Assembly: GCA_910584235.1 (NCBI GenBank)
Contig: CAJTZD010000021.1
Span: 1-61,462, forward strand
Origin: an uncultured Acetatifactor sp.
Lineage (GTDB): Bacteria > Bacillota > Clostridia > Lachnospirales > Lachnospiraceae
Direction: 5' to 3'
DNA length: 61,462 nt
Position numbers and translations under genes: made by a program. This document shows positions 48,921 through 57,756 of this stretch, piece after piece; the stretch's first letter is position 1, and every line of letters starts with the position of its first letter. The notes under the pieces were generated by a model, which made no database searches, was not told the origin of the DNA, and saw only the letters and a list, made by a program, of their open reading frames with translations.

Positions 48921-49333
48921 TTATCTTAGGGCATCCGCATATTTAATCTCAATCAGCCCGGCCTCCACATCCTCAAAATACTGCGAAATAACCTGTGACA
49001 GTTCTTCCCTTTCGGAATTGCTTAATGCTTCTTCCATAGAGATATAGACATTTACCCTGCCGGTTCCATTGCCCGCCTCCTGCAGTATTGCTATGGCGTC
49101 GTCAACTTTGCCGAAACTGCACAGGCGTTCTCTTGCTTCGATCTCCCGGTAAGGAGTACAATCCTGGCTCCGGGATGGAGAGTCAGGATCTTTTCCGAAA
49201 GCTCTAGGCCGCTCATTCCCGGCATTTCTACACCCAGAAAGTAGAGATGGAAATCCTGCTCCGCGAAGAACTGCGCGATCTGCCTCTCCGCAGCAAAAAA
49301 GGGGTCGTCGTCTGCTATCACTATACGTATCAA
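48921..49333 (-). pseudogene. Degraded response-regulator receiver gene
   Basis: Read on the minus strand from a TTG at 49333, one frame gives LIRIVIADDDPFFAAERQIA and FHLYFLGVEMPGMSGLELSE, the start of a receiver domain. The phosphoacceptor Asp expected in FLDVEMPGMSG is replaced by Gly (FLGVEMPG). The frame ends at 49091 without the last receiver strands. A second frame continues KVDDAIAILQEAGNGTGRVN and EALSNSEREELSQVISQYFE to a stop at 48921; it looks coding but is not recognised. The likely history is a frameshifted, truncated LytTR- or stand-alone-type response regulator. No sensor kinase is nearby. Confidence 0.55.
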
Positions 49334-49504
49334 GTATAAACCATTTTTTACTGCCGTGCAACCCTGTGGCTTTAAACAGCCCTCTTTTGGCCGTAAACGG
49401 TAAGCTGCCGACTGTCTGCAGCCCGCTTTGCCGTGGCGAAAGGGGCTATTGTCCCTTACAAGACCACACGCCTTTTGGCATGGACAATTCCGAACCGGAT
49501 ATTC

Positions 49505-49533
49505 TTGAAAAAAGCCGTATCCTTTAGTATAAT
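49505..49533 (+). promoter_or_regulatory. Promoter of the GH125 gene
   Basis: TTGAAA (49505-49510), a 17-base spacer and a perfect TATAAT (49528-49533), 35 bases before the ATG at 49569, which has AAAGGAGAG upstream. Confidence 0.8.
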
Positions 49534-49568
49534 AGAATTTAGCGATATATAAAGGAAAGGAGAGCGTT

Positions 49569-50855
49569 ATGAACATACCGGAGAGCTTAAAAAAGCGCGC
49601 GGCAAAACTGGAGGAATACTACAAGGAGCATTATGAGGCCCTGGCACCGCTGGCTGCCCAGTGCTTCCTGAATACCATGGAAACCACGGTAAAGCAGGCC
49701 CGGGACGGAGGATATTTTGTCATTACCGGGGATATCCCTGCCATGTGGCTCCGGGACTCCGCGGCTCAGGTGAGGCCTTATGTGAAGTATGCCAAAGAGG
49801 ACGGGGAACTGCAGGAAATCCTGGAGGGCGTCATTGTCAGGCAGGCGCAGATGGTCTGCATCGACCCATACGCCAATGCTTTCAATGAGACGGCCAATGG
49901 GGCAGGGGCGGGATACCGGGATGAGACTCTGGAAAACGATCATGTATGGGAGCGCAAGTATGAGGTGGACTCTCTCTGTGCGCCGCTTTATCTGGGATAC
50001 CATTATTGGAAAGAGACGGGGATCCAGAGGGCGTTTACGGACGTCTACCACGAAATGATACGAAAAATCGTAGATACATTTACCACGGAACAGGAGCACA
50101 GAAATTCTTCCTATTTCTTCCGGCGCTATGACTGCGTGAAAACCGACACCCTGCCCTGCAGGGGGGAGGGGCGGCCGGTGAATGTCACCGGCATGACCTG
50201 GTCCGGCTTCCGGCCGTCGGATGACAGCTGCTGCTTCGGCTATCTGATTCCGTCCAATATGATGGCGGTGAAAGCGCTTCGGTTTGCGGAGGAAATCTGC
50301 AAGGAGTGCTTCGCGGACGTAGAACTGGCAAAGCAGTGCAGGGAGCTGGCGGAGGAGATTCAGGAGGGCATTGAGGTCTACGGTGTGGTTGAGCACCCGA
50401 AGTATGGCAGGATATACGCCTATGAGACGGACGGCTTCGGCAACCATGTCCTGATGGACGATGCCAATTCTCCCAGCCTCCTGGCCATGCCCTATCTGGG
50501 ATACTGCGAAAAAGAGGATAGACTTTATCGGAATACCAGAAATTTCATCCTGTCTCCGGACAATCCCTATTACTATGAGGGAGAACAGGCAAAGGGCGTG
50601 GGAAGCCCCCATACGCCTGCCGGGTATGTATGGCATATCGGCATCGTCATGCAGGCATTGACAAGCGATGACAGGGAGGAGATACTGGAGTGCCTGGACA
50701 TGCTGGCCAGAACCCATGCGGGGACAAATTATATGCACGAGTCTTTCGACCCTGACGCGCCGGGGGAGTATACCAGACCCTGGTTCGCCTGGGCCAACAC
50801 CCTGTTCGCGGAGCTGCTGGACAGGCTCATGGAAGAGCGGTTTTTCGAGAACTGA
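49569..50855 (+). CDS. GH125 exo-alpha-1,6-mannosidase
   Basis: A 428-residue alpha/alpha-barrel enzyme of family GH125. Diagnostic segments are GDIPAMWLRDSAAQVRPYVK, KYEVDSLCAPLYLGYHYWKE, TWSGFRPSDDSC with the general acid Asp, MPYLGY and NYMHESFD with the base Glu, then WFAWANTLFAELL. GH125 removes terminal alpha-1,6-linked mannose from N-glycan cores or fungal mannan by inversion. No signal peptide is present, so it acts on imported oligosaccharides. It has its own promoter, is monocistronic, and is convergent with the TetR gene. In gut Clostridia GH125 usually goes with N-glycan or mannan importers. Confidence 0.95.
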   Translation: MNIPESLKKRAAKLEEYYKEHYEALAPLAAQCFLNTMETTVKQARDGGYFVITGDIPAMWLRDSAAQVRPYVKYAKEDGELQEILEGVIVRQAQMVCIDPYANAFNETANGAGAGYRDETLENDHVWERKYEVDSLCAPLYLGYHYWKETGIQRAFTDVYHEMIRKIVDTFTTEQEHRNSSYFFRRYDCVKTDTLPCRGEGRPVNVTGMTWSGFRPSDDSCCFGYLIPSNMMAVKALRFAEEICKECFADVELAKQCRELAEEIQEGIEVYGVVEHPKYGRIYAYETDGFGNHVLMDDANSPSLLAMPYLGYCEKEDRLYRNTRNFILSPDNPYYYEGEQAKGVGSPHTPAGYVWHIGIVMQALTSDDREEILECLDMLARTHAGTNYMHESFDPDAPGEYTRPWFAWANTLFAELLDRLMEERFFEN

Positions 50856-50884
50856 GAAAACGGCTATGGCCGAAAGCCTTTCTC
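50854..50884. terminator. Probable bidirectional terminator
   Basis: GAGAAAACGGCT (50854-50865) pairs with AGCCTTTCTC (50875-50884): six A/T-rich outer pairs and a GGCT/AGCC inner stem. A-rich and T-rich arms give a T-run in both directions. It lies between the convergent GH125 and TetR genes and overlaps both gene ends. Confidence 0.5.
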
Positions 50885-51427
50885 CAGAATATTGCTGCAG
50901 ATGTCCGCCATAGCCTCCGGGCTTGGCGGATCCGGCTGGGCCAGCCAGATCTCGATGACGCCGATGCAGCCTGACACGGCGAAAGCCTCCAGGTAGCATC
51001 CGTCGCTTGCGGCCCGGCTGGCTTTCAGGATGCTGTCCAGGCGTTCTTTTACCATATTTTTTACCCGGTTCACAAAAGCCAGATCGCCATGCGGGCTCAT
51101 CATGGCCTTGGCCACTTCCCTGTGCCGCTCCAGGAAAGAGAAGATTTCCAGCAGCGTGACCCGGGGCGTGTGGAGCGCCGTATCGGGCTTCAGCGTCCGG
51201 TCGATGATTTCGTAAAATTCGTTAAACAGCTCATCCTCCAGCTGCGCCAGCATGTCGTAGACATCGCTGTAGTGCAGGTAAAAGGTTCCTCTGTTGATGT
51301 CTGCCAGGTCGGAGAGCTCCTTTACGGAGATGTCCTTTATGTCCTTGGTCTCCATCAGCTGTATCAGCCCCTGCAGCAGCAGGGACTTGGTTCTCCGGAC
51401 TCTCCGGTCCACTTTTCCGTCTGCCAT
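50864..51427 (-). CDS. TetR-family transcriptional regulator
   Basis: A 187-residue repressor. The helix-turn-helix is KDIKDISVKELSDLADINRG followed by TFYLHYSDVYDMLAQLEDEL, the canonical TetR T-F-Y-x-H-Y signature (residues about 30-60). The C-terminal helical ligand domain (60-187) is of the TetR/YfiR-type found in Firmicutes. The frame extends to 51508, but ATG 51427 (MADGKVDRRVRRTKSLLL) is the family-like start. Its gene is divergent from the MMPL exporter, and the two promoters overlap, so it very probably represses the exporter and itself through the palindrome at 51521-51538. Confidence 0.9.
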   Translation of the reverse strand: MADGKVDRRVRRTKSLLLQGLIQLMETKDIKDISVKELSDLADINRGTFYLHYSDVYDMLAQLEDELFNEFYEIIDRTLKPDTALHTPRVTLLEIFSFLERHREVAKAMMSPHGDLAFVNRVKNMVKERLDSILKASRAASDGCYLEAFAVSGCIGVIEIWLAQPDPPSPEAMADICSNILEKGFRP

Positions 51428-51520
51428 ATTGCCATCGCCTTTCCGTGTCCTCTGTGATTCTCTTTCGGGACAGATTTCTAAACATTTCATAAATATGCGA
51501 CAGGACATACCTGAAGTGTC

Positions 51521-51538
51521 GAGAAATGTACATTTCTC
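51521..51538. promoter_or_regulatory. 18-bp perfect palindrome, candidate TetR operator
   Basis: GAGAAATGTACATTTCTC is identical on both strands. It lies just downstream of the TetR-gene promoter (inside its 5' leader) and 13 bases upstream of the -35 box of the exporter promoter, as expected for the operator of a divergently encoded TetR protein. A second dyad, ACAAGCAT with ATGCTTGT (51618-51663), flanks the exporter leader. Confidence 0.75.
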
Positions 51539-51551
51539 TGAAAACTGTTTA

Positions 51552-51579
51552 TTGCCATTCTTTCTTTTTCCATTATAAT
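51552..51579 (+). promoter_or_regulatory. Promoter of the MMPL exporter operon
   Basis: TTGCCA (51552-51557), a 16-base spacer and a perfect TATAAT (51574-51579). Its -10 box overlaps the -10 box of the opposing TetR promoter. Confidence 0.75.
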
Positions 51580-51600
51580 ATCTTTTAGAAAGAAAATCAA
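51572..51600 (-). promoter_or_regulatory. Promoter of the TetR gene
   Basis: On the minus strand TTGATT (51600-51595), a 17-base spacer and a perfect TATAAT (51577-51572). It faces the exporter promoter with overlapping -10 boxes, so the two cannot both be open at once. Confidence 0.75.
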
Positions 51601-51756
51601 CCGTTGTTCAGTAAAAAACAAGCATATAAATTATAGACAGCTAGTATGTTAATAAATGCTTGTCGAAAAACTTCCGACGCAGCGGCCGGAAGCCGGACTG
51701 CCGGGCAGGCAGAGCGAAAGAACGCACTGACAACAGGGAAAGGCAAGGACATTTAT

Positions 51757-54411
51757 ATGGAAAAAGAGAAGAAAGACAATTCTTTTATGATAAGGCTGGC
51801 CACCCTTATCGTGGATAAGCGGAAAGGCTTTTACCTGGTCTTCATCCTGCTGATTCTATACAGTCTGCTTTCCATGAATAAGGTAAAGGTCAACAATGAT
51901 CTGACCTCCTACCTGCCGGACACTACGGAGACCCGCCAGGGGCTGGATCTGATGGACGAACAGTTCCTTACATACGGCACCGCCAGGATCATGGTCTGCA
52001 ATGTGACCTATGAGGAGGCGGAGCGGCTCTCGGAAGAAGTCCGGGAGATGGACGGGGTCAGCATGCTGGATTTCGAGAACACGGAGGAGTACTATCACAA
52101 TATGGAGGCTCTGTTCAAGGTGACCTTTGACGGAGAGGCAAAGGATGAGGCGGCGCTGGAGCACCTGAACAGCGTTTTGGAGGCGCTGAAAGGATATGAC
52201 GTATATTTCTCCTCGGACATCGGGCAGGAGGGGCGGGATGCTGCGGATTTAAGCAATGACATGATTGTCATTTTGCTGCTGGCAGGGGTGGTCATTGTGG
52301 CGGTGCTTTTGTTTACCTCCACCACCTATGCGGAGATTCCCGTGTTCCTGATGACTTTCATCGTGGCGGCCATCCTGAATAAGGGTACCAACTATTGGTT
52401 CGGCACCATCAGCTTCGTCACGGATTCCATCGCTGTGGTGCTGCAGCTGGCGCTGGCAGTGGACTATGCCATCATTCTCTGCCACCGGTTCATGGAGGAG
52501 CATGAGGACAAGGAGGCCAGGGAGGCCGTGATCGTGGCCCTGAGCAAGGCTATCCCTGAGATTTCCTCCAGCTCCCTGACTACGGTGTCCGGCATGGTGG
52601 CAATGATGTTCATGCAGTTTCGGATCGGCTATGACATGGGCATCGTACTGGCCAAGGCTATTTTGCTCAGTCTGGTATCCGTATTCTTCCTGATGCCCGG
52701 GCTGCTTTTGACCTTTGCAAATGCAATAGACCATTCCCATCACAAGAGCTTCGTGCCCAATATCACGGCTGTGGGGAAATTCTGCGTGCACACCAGGTTC
52801 CTTGTGCCGCCTTTGCTGGTGCTTGCGGTGATCGCAGGGGCTGTCCTTTCCGGCAGGGCGGATTATGTGTATGACGTGAACACGCTGAAATCCAAGAACA
52901 TGAGCGAGAATAGGTTCTCTGTGGAAATGGTGAACCAAAACTTCGGCACCATAAACCAGCTGGCCGTCATCGTGCCCTGCGGCGATTATGAAAAGGAGGG
53001 GCAGGCACTGCGGGAACTGGAGCGCCTGCCGGAGGTGAATTCCTGCATGGGGCTGGCCAATATCGAGGCCATGGAGGGCTATGTGCTGACCGAGCAGCTC
53101 TCTCCCAGGGAATTCGCGGAGCTCATCGACATGGACATTGAGGTGGCGGATCTGCTCTATTCCGCATATGCGGTGGACGACAGCAATTACGGGGCGCTGC
53201 TGGGCGGTATCAACGAGTACAAGGTGCCGCTGATCGATATGTTCCTGTTCATATATGACCAGAAAGAGCGGGGGAACATTACGCTGGAGGATGACTTGGA
53301 GGAGACATTGACAAGCGCCTACTCCCAGATCAGCATCGCAAGGAACCAGCTTCTGGGAGAGCAGTGCAGCCGATTCGTGCTGGAGCTGTCCGTGCCCTCG
53401 GAGGGGAAAGAGACCTATGCCGCTCTGGAGCGGATACGAGGTGTGGTGGCAAAGTACTATGACTATGAGGATATCTATCTGGTGGGGAATTCCACCAGCA
53501 ACAAGGACTTAAGCGATTCCTTTGCCATGGACAATAACATCATCACCATATTGACGGCTCTGTTCGTCATGGTGATATTGCTGTTCACGTTCCAGTCCGC
53601 AGGGCTGCCGGTACTGCTGGTGGTGACTATACAGGGGAGCATCTGGATGAATTTCTCCCTGCCGTACCTGACGGGAGAGGTGGTGTATTTCCTGGGATAC
53701 CTGGTGGTGTCCGCCATCCAGATGGGAGCGACGATAGACTATGCCATTGTGATAACAAGCCGTTACATGGAGCTGAAGACCTATATGCCGATAAAAAAAG
53801 CCATTGTTGAGACCCTGAACCAGGCATTCCCCACCATTGTCACCAGCGGCTCCATGCTGGTAGCGGCGGGCTTTATCATAAGCAATGTATCCAGCAACGC
53901 GGTGGTGGCGGCCATAGGCCTTGCCCTGGGCAGGGGCACCTTGACTTCCATAGCCCTGGTGCTGCTGGCTCTGCCCCAGACGCTGCTCATAGGCGACATC
54001 ATTATTGAAAAAACAGCGTTCACCTTAAAGCGGGAGACCATCAAGCCCCTGCCCACGGGAGGCAGGATCAGGATGACCGGCCACATCAAGGGCTATGTGA
54101 ACGGCGTCATAGACGGAGAGTTCACCGGCGTCATAGACGGCGAGATGGGAGCCGTGGTGCGGGCCAAGGACAGTGTGGAACGGCTGCGGGAATATGAGGT
54201 GGAGGCCGGGGAGGCGCAGCCTCGATTGACGGTGGAAGAGGAAGAGGCCGCAGCGCGGGACTTGGCGGATGACGCGGCAGAGGGGCGTTTGCAGGAGTCG
54301 GAGGCCGCAGGGGCAGACTGCAGGAAGCCGGATGGCGAAAGAGAGCGGAAAAAGCGCGGGGGAAAGCGGCGGAAAAAGGGAGCACAGGAGGCGGCGAATC
54401 ATGAAGCATAA
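51757..54411 (+). CDS. MMPL/RND-superfamily exporter
   Basis: An 884-residue membrane protein with two MMPL halves. Each half has one helix, a large external domain and a five-helix bundle. The proton-relay signatures are LQLALAVDYAIILCHRFMEE and IQMGATIDYAIVITSRYMEL, both with the Asp-Tyr pair of MMPL proteins. The cytoplasmic tail has a near-duplication GVIDGEFTGVIDGEMGAVV and then a Glu/Arg/Lys-rich end. Gram-positive MMPLs export lipids, peptides or drugs by proton antiport. The frame extends to 51646, but ATG 51757 (MEKEKKDNSF) is chosen. The gene overlaps the next one by 11 bases, so exporter and surface protein are coupled. Confidence 0.9.
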   Translation: MEKEKKDNSFMIRLATLIVDKRKGFYLVFILLILYSLLSMNKVKVNNDLTSYLPDTTETRQGLDLMDEQFLTYGTARIMVCNVTYEEAERLSEEVREMDGVSMLDFENTEEYYHNMEALFKVTFDGEAKDEAALEHLNSVLEALKGYDVYFSSDIGQEGRDAADLSNDMIVILLLAGVVIVAVLLFTSTTYAEIPVFLMTFIVAAILNKGTNYWFGTISFVTDSIAVVLQLALAVDYAIILCHRFMEEHEDKEAREAVIVALSKAIPEISSSSLTTVSGMVAMMFMQFRIGYDMGIVLAKAILLSLVSVFFLMPGLLLTFANAIDHSHHKSFVPNITAVGKFCVHTRFLVPPLLVLAVIAGAVLSGRADYVYDVNTLKSKNMSENRFSVEMVNQNFGTINQLAVIVPCGDYEKEGQALRELERLPEVNSCMGLANIEAMEGYVLTEQLSPREFAELIDMDIEVADLLYSAYAVDDSNYGALLGGINEYKVPLIDMFLFIYDQKERGNITLEDDLEETLTSAYSQISIARNQLLGEQCSRFVLELSVPSEGKETYAALERIRGVVAKYYDYEDIYLVGNSTSNKDLSDSFAMDNNIITILTALFVMVILLFTFQSAGLPVLLVVTIQGSIWMNFSLPYLTGEVVYFLGYLVVSAIQMGATIDYAIVITSRYMELKTYMPIKKAIVETLNQAFPTIVTSGSMLVAAGFIISNVSSNAVVAAIGLALGRGTLTSIALVLLALPQTLLIGDIIIEKTAFTLKRETIKPLPTGGRIRMTGHIKGYVNGVIDGEFTGVIDGEMGAVVRAKDSVERLREYEVEAGEAQPRLTVEEEEAAARDLADDAAEGRLQESEAAGADCRKPDGERERKKRGGKRRKKGAQEAANHEA

Positions 54412-57400
54412 CAGAAACAGACGGACGGCATGGATTTCTCTGGCACTGGCGGGCATCCTGGCTCTGCAGGACGTCCTCCCGGCATCGGCATCGGAGGCCG
54501 CAGCGTTTATGCATCTGATCTCCGGGGAGAACGCCCGGGCAGAGGGAAAGCCGGAGAGCGAATACAGCAAGATATCCGTTTCCACCGAGGAGGATCTGGC
54601 CTTGCTGGCTTTGGACTGTCAGTTGGATGCCTGGTCCAGAGACAAATATGTAGTCCTTGAAAACGATATTGTCTTAAAAGAGCACCGCGGCCTGTCCATT
54701 CCCAGCTTCGGCGGAATCTTTGACGGCGGAGGGCATACGGTGTCCGGACTGGAATTGACAGCGGAGGGCTCCGTCTGGGGGATGTTCCGCTATGTGCAGG
54801 AGGGAAGCGTGGTGCGTAATCTGTCCGTGTCCGGAACAGTGGCTCCCGGCGGCAGTAAGAGCCAACTGGGGATATTGGCCGGGCTCAATTACGGCAAGCT
54901 CGAAAACTGTCAGGTTTCCGGGAGAGTCACCGGAGCCAGAGAAGTAGGCGGTATGGTTGGGGCCAATGAGGCTTCCGGGGAGATCAGGAACTGCCGTTCG
55001 GCGGCTTTTGTCACAGGGGATCACTGCGCAGGAGGGATCTGCGGCAGTAATCTGGGAACCTTGAACAACTGTAGAAATTCAGGCAGCGTCAATACCCACA
55101 GTACGGAAGTGTCCTATAGCATCGAGGACATCACCATGGAGGAAATCGAAGATATTAACAGCGCGGAGCGCGTGGCGGTGCATACGGATACAGGGGGGAT
55201 TGCGGGCTATTCGGAGGGAAAGATATATTATTGCGCAAACTCCGGTACGGTGGGCTATCAGCATGTGGGCTATAATACGGGAGGCATCGTGGGCAGGCTG
55301 CACCAGGGCTATCTGCAGAACTGCACCAACACGGGCCGCGTTCTTGGCAGAAAGGACGTGGGCGGCATTGCCGGGCAGTTGGAGCCTTTTTTGGAGATTC
55401 AGTACCTGAACGACAAGCTGGGGGAACTGGACAGGGAGACGGCGGTCTTCTTCGACTTGCTGGAGGCAGCTCATGAGGATATCGGCAGTTATGGGAGCCA
55501 GGCGGCTGAACTGTCAAAGAGCATCAGCGGCCATCTGGCCAATGCTTCCGCAGCCGGCTCAGGGCTGACCGGCGCAGCCAATGAGCTTTGGTACATCTAC
55601 AATCAGGAACTGACCGGGATCAATAATGATTTGAGCCGCCTGAACGGAGAATGGAGGGAACAGGCGGAAAAAAACAAAAAGCCTGAGGCGGAAGCGCCCG
55701 GAATCAATCCCACCAGTGAGGAAGGCGCGGAAAACGTCGGGACAGGGCAGGAATCTGCAGATAACGCTGTGGGAACGGCGGGAGAACAGAAGCCGGAAGA
55801 GCAGTCGCCGGAAAACGCGTTAGACCCGGAGGAAAGCAGTGGAGGAGCGGCAGAGGATTCCGAGGGAGGCTCAGGCGGAAACCATATCCAGTGGGACGAC
55901 ATCGACAGACCGGATATGGATATACCTGACATCGACATACCAGATATAAACAATCCAGATTTCGACAAAATCGACATTGACAAAACAGACATAGAGAACC
56001 TGGGAAAGGACATGGAGAGCTACCTGGCAGCCCTGCGCAGATTTGGCGAGAGCGTGAATGTCCATCTGGGTAATGTCACCACGGCTACCAATGACCGAAG
56101 CGGCGGCATAAACGGCAATCTGCAGACGCTGAACAGGGAACTGGAGGCGGCGGGAAGCGAGATGGAGAGGCTCGCTGACATCCTGCAGCAGGGCGGCGGC
56201 CAAACCAGTGCGGACGTGGACGCTCTGGCAGCCCAGGCGAGAGTGGTGCGCCGCTGCATCAATGACCTGCGGGACGACCTGTTCCGGTATGAGGGCATTT
56301 CCGTGGAGGACGCCTCGGACGAGGCGGCAGGCGGCAGCCTGGAAAATCTGGGAGCGGAGCAGCCAGAGGAGGCTTACTATGACACTTCCGCTTTCCAGCA
56401 GGGAAAGATCACCCTCTGCATCAACCAGGGAACCGTGGAGGCAGATGCCAATGTGGGCGGCATTACAGGGCTTATCGCCACGGAATATGACTTTGACCCG
56501 GAGGACGACATTACCCTGACCGGAGAGGAGAGCTTCCGCATCGAACAGTCCGTAAAGGCAGTGGTGCGGGAGAGCCGCAACCTGGGCGCAGTCACCGGTA
56601 AGAAAGACTACGTGGGCGGCGTAGTGGGAAAGGCGGATTTCGGCGCCGTGGTTTCCTGCGAATCCTACGGCCCGGTGGAGAGCACCGGGGGAAGCTATGT
56701 GGGCGGCATCGCAGGCTCCTCGGATTACTGCATCAGAAGCTGTTATGCAATGGGAGCCCTGCGGGGAGAGACCTATGTAGGCGGTATCGCAGGGAAAGGC
56801 TGCGACCTTTTCTACAGCTATGCCTATCCGGAAATCCATTGTGCGGGGGAGCGCGCCGGCTCCGTTGCCGGGTGGATACGGCCGGAGGGAATTCTGTATG
56901 GGAATTATTATGTTCAGGGAAATGTGCCGGGCGTGGACTCCGTCGGCTATGCAGGCGGCGCGGCGCCGCTTCCCTATGAGGAATTCTGCTCTATGGAGGG
57001 CGTGCCGGAAGCCTTTACGGAATTTACGGTGAGCTTCCGGGCGGACGGGCAGGAGCTTGCGGCGTTCAGGTGTCCTTACGGCGGCGCCATCGACGAAAGC
57101 CTGATTCCCCAGGTGCCCGAAAAGGAGGGATATTACGGGGGATGGCCTGAGTTTGACTGGACTTTCGTCACGGGAAACCGGGTGCTGGAGGCCCGGTATG
57201 AGAAGTGGGTCACCTCCTTGGCCAGCGAAGAAAAGGATGAAGATGGCAGGGCGAAAGTTCTGGTACAGGGAGAATTCCTGCCGGAGGCGGCGCTGAAGCT
57301 GGAGGAGGGGCCGGATGGAGGCACCGGGCTTTCGGTTCTGATGAGCGGGGAGGAATCCGCCGGGGCAGAGGAGGAAAAGCTTCTGCAGGGGGAGAAACTT

Positions 57401-57694
57401 CCATATAAAAAGGATCTTCTGGTAAGGGCGCTCTGCGATGATCCTGAGCGGACAGATGTGGAAGTCAGGACAGAAAACGGCTACGAAACAGTGCAGAGCG
57501 CTGCAGTGGGGAGCTATCTGGAATTCTCCATGGAGGCAGGAGGGACGTTCCGTCTGGCCGCGGCAGAGAAAGACCACAGGAACCTGATAATTGCTGCCTG
57601 CGCCGGAGGCTGCGCGGTATTGGGAATCATTCTCACCCTGCTTGTAAAAAGGCATGGGAAACGCCGCAAAAACAAGAGAGCTTCTGCCGAATAA
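54401..57694 (+). CDS. Giant GLUG-repeat cell-surface protein with C-terminal membrane anchor
   Basis: A 1097-residue protein. A signal peptide (MKHNRNRRTAWISLALAGIL to about 31) is followed by GLUG-type beta-helix repeats (about 110-330: FGGIFDGGGHTVSGL, GGMVGANEASGEIRNC, TGGIVGRLHQGYLQNCTN). A coiled-coil/charged region (about 335-640) contains a striking Asp-Ile-Pro stretch (about 502-530). More GLUG repeats follow (about 680-860: VGGITGLI, VGGVVGKADFGAV, VGGIAGKGC), then an InlB/Flg_new-like repeat (about 870-930), one membrane helix (about 1061-1082) and a basic tail. AGGAGGCGGCGAATC precedes ATG 54401 inside the MMPL gene. It is probably a membrane-anchored partner or cargo of the exporter. 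The pairing is not described to my knowledge. Confidence 0.88.
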   Translation: MKHNRNRRTAWISLALAGILALQDVLPASASEAAAFMHLISGENARAEGKPESEYSKISVSTEEDLALLALDCQLDAWSRDKYVVLENDIVLKEHRGLSIPSFGGIFDGGGHTVSGLELTAEGSVWGMFRYVQEGSVVRNLSVSGTVAPGGSKSQLGILAGLNYGKLENCQVSGRVTGAREVGGMVGANEASGEIRNCRSAAFVTGDHCAGGICGSNLGTLNNCRNSGSVNTHSTEVSYSIEDITMEEIEDINSAERVAVHTDTGGIAGYSEGKIYYCANSGTVGYQHVGYNTGGIVGRLHQGYLQNCTNTGRVLGRKDVGGIAGQLEPFLEIQYLNDKLGELDRETAVFFDLLEAAHEDIGSYGSQAAELSKSISGHLANASAAGSGLTGAANELWYIYNQELTGINNDLSRLNGEWREQAEKNKKPEAEAPGINPTSEEGAENVGTGQESADNAVGTAGEQKPEEQSPENALDPEESSGGAAEDSEGGSGGNHIQWDDIDRPDMDIPDIDIPDINNPDFDKIDIDKTDIENLGKDMESYLAALRRFGESVNVHLGNVTTATNDRSGGINGNLQTLNRELEAAGSEMERLADILQQGGGQTSADVDALAAQARVVRRCINDLRDDLFRYEGISVEDASDEAAGGSLENLGAEQPEEAYYDTSAFQQGKITLCINQGTVEADANVGGITGLIATEYDFDPEDDITLTGEESFRIEQSVKAVVRESRNLGAVTGKKDYVGGVVGKADFGAVVSCESYGPVESTGGSYVGGIAGSSDYCIRSCYAMGALRGETYVGGIAGKGCDLFYSYAYPEIHCAGERAGSVAGWIRPEGILYGNYYVQGNVPGVDSVGYAGGAAPLPYEEFCSMEGVPEAFTEFTVSFRADGQELAAFRCPYGGAIDESLIPQVPEKEGYYGGWPEFDWTFVTGNRVLEARYEKWVTSLASEEKDEDGRAKVLVQGEFLPEAALKLEEGPDGGTGLSVLMSGEESAGAEEEKLLQGEKLPYKKDLLVRALCDDPERTDVEVRTENGYETVQSAAVGSYLEFSMEAGGTFRLAAAEKDHRNLIIAACAGGCAVLGIILTLLVKRHGKRRKNKRASAE

Positions 57695-57698
57695 AACA

Positions 57699-57727
57699 TT
57701 GCACAATTTCCCCGGGACTGCTATACT
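57699..57727 (+). promoter_or_regulatory. Promoter of the two polytopic membrane protein genes
   Basis: TTGCAC (57699-57704), a 17-base spacer and TATACT (57722-57727), 30 bases before ATG 57757. It starts five bases after the GLUG gene stop, so the downstream pair can be expressed on its own. Confidence 0.7.
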
Positions 57728-57756
57728 GAATGCATGAAAGGGAATAGGACAGTGCC

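Noticed and set aside
49587..50999. Minus-strand ORF of 470 residues opposite the GH125 gene
   Set aside because: Antisense shadow; the plus strand encodes a full GH125 enzyme with catalytic residues.
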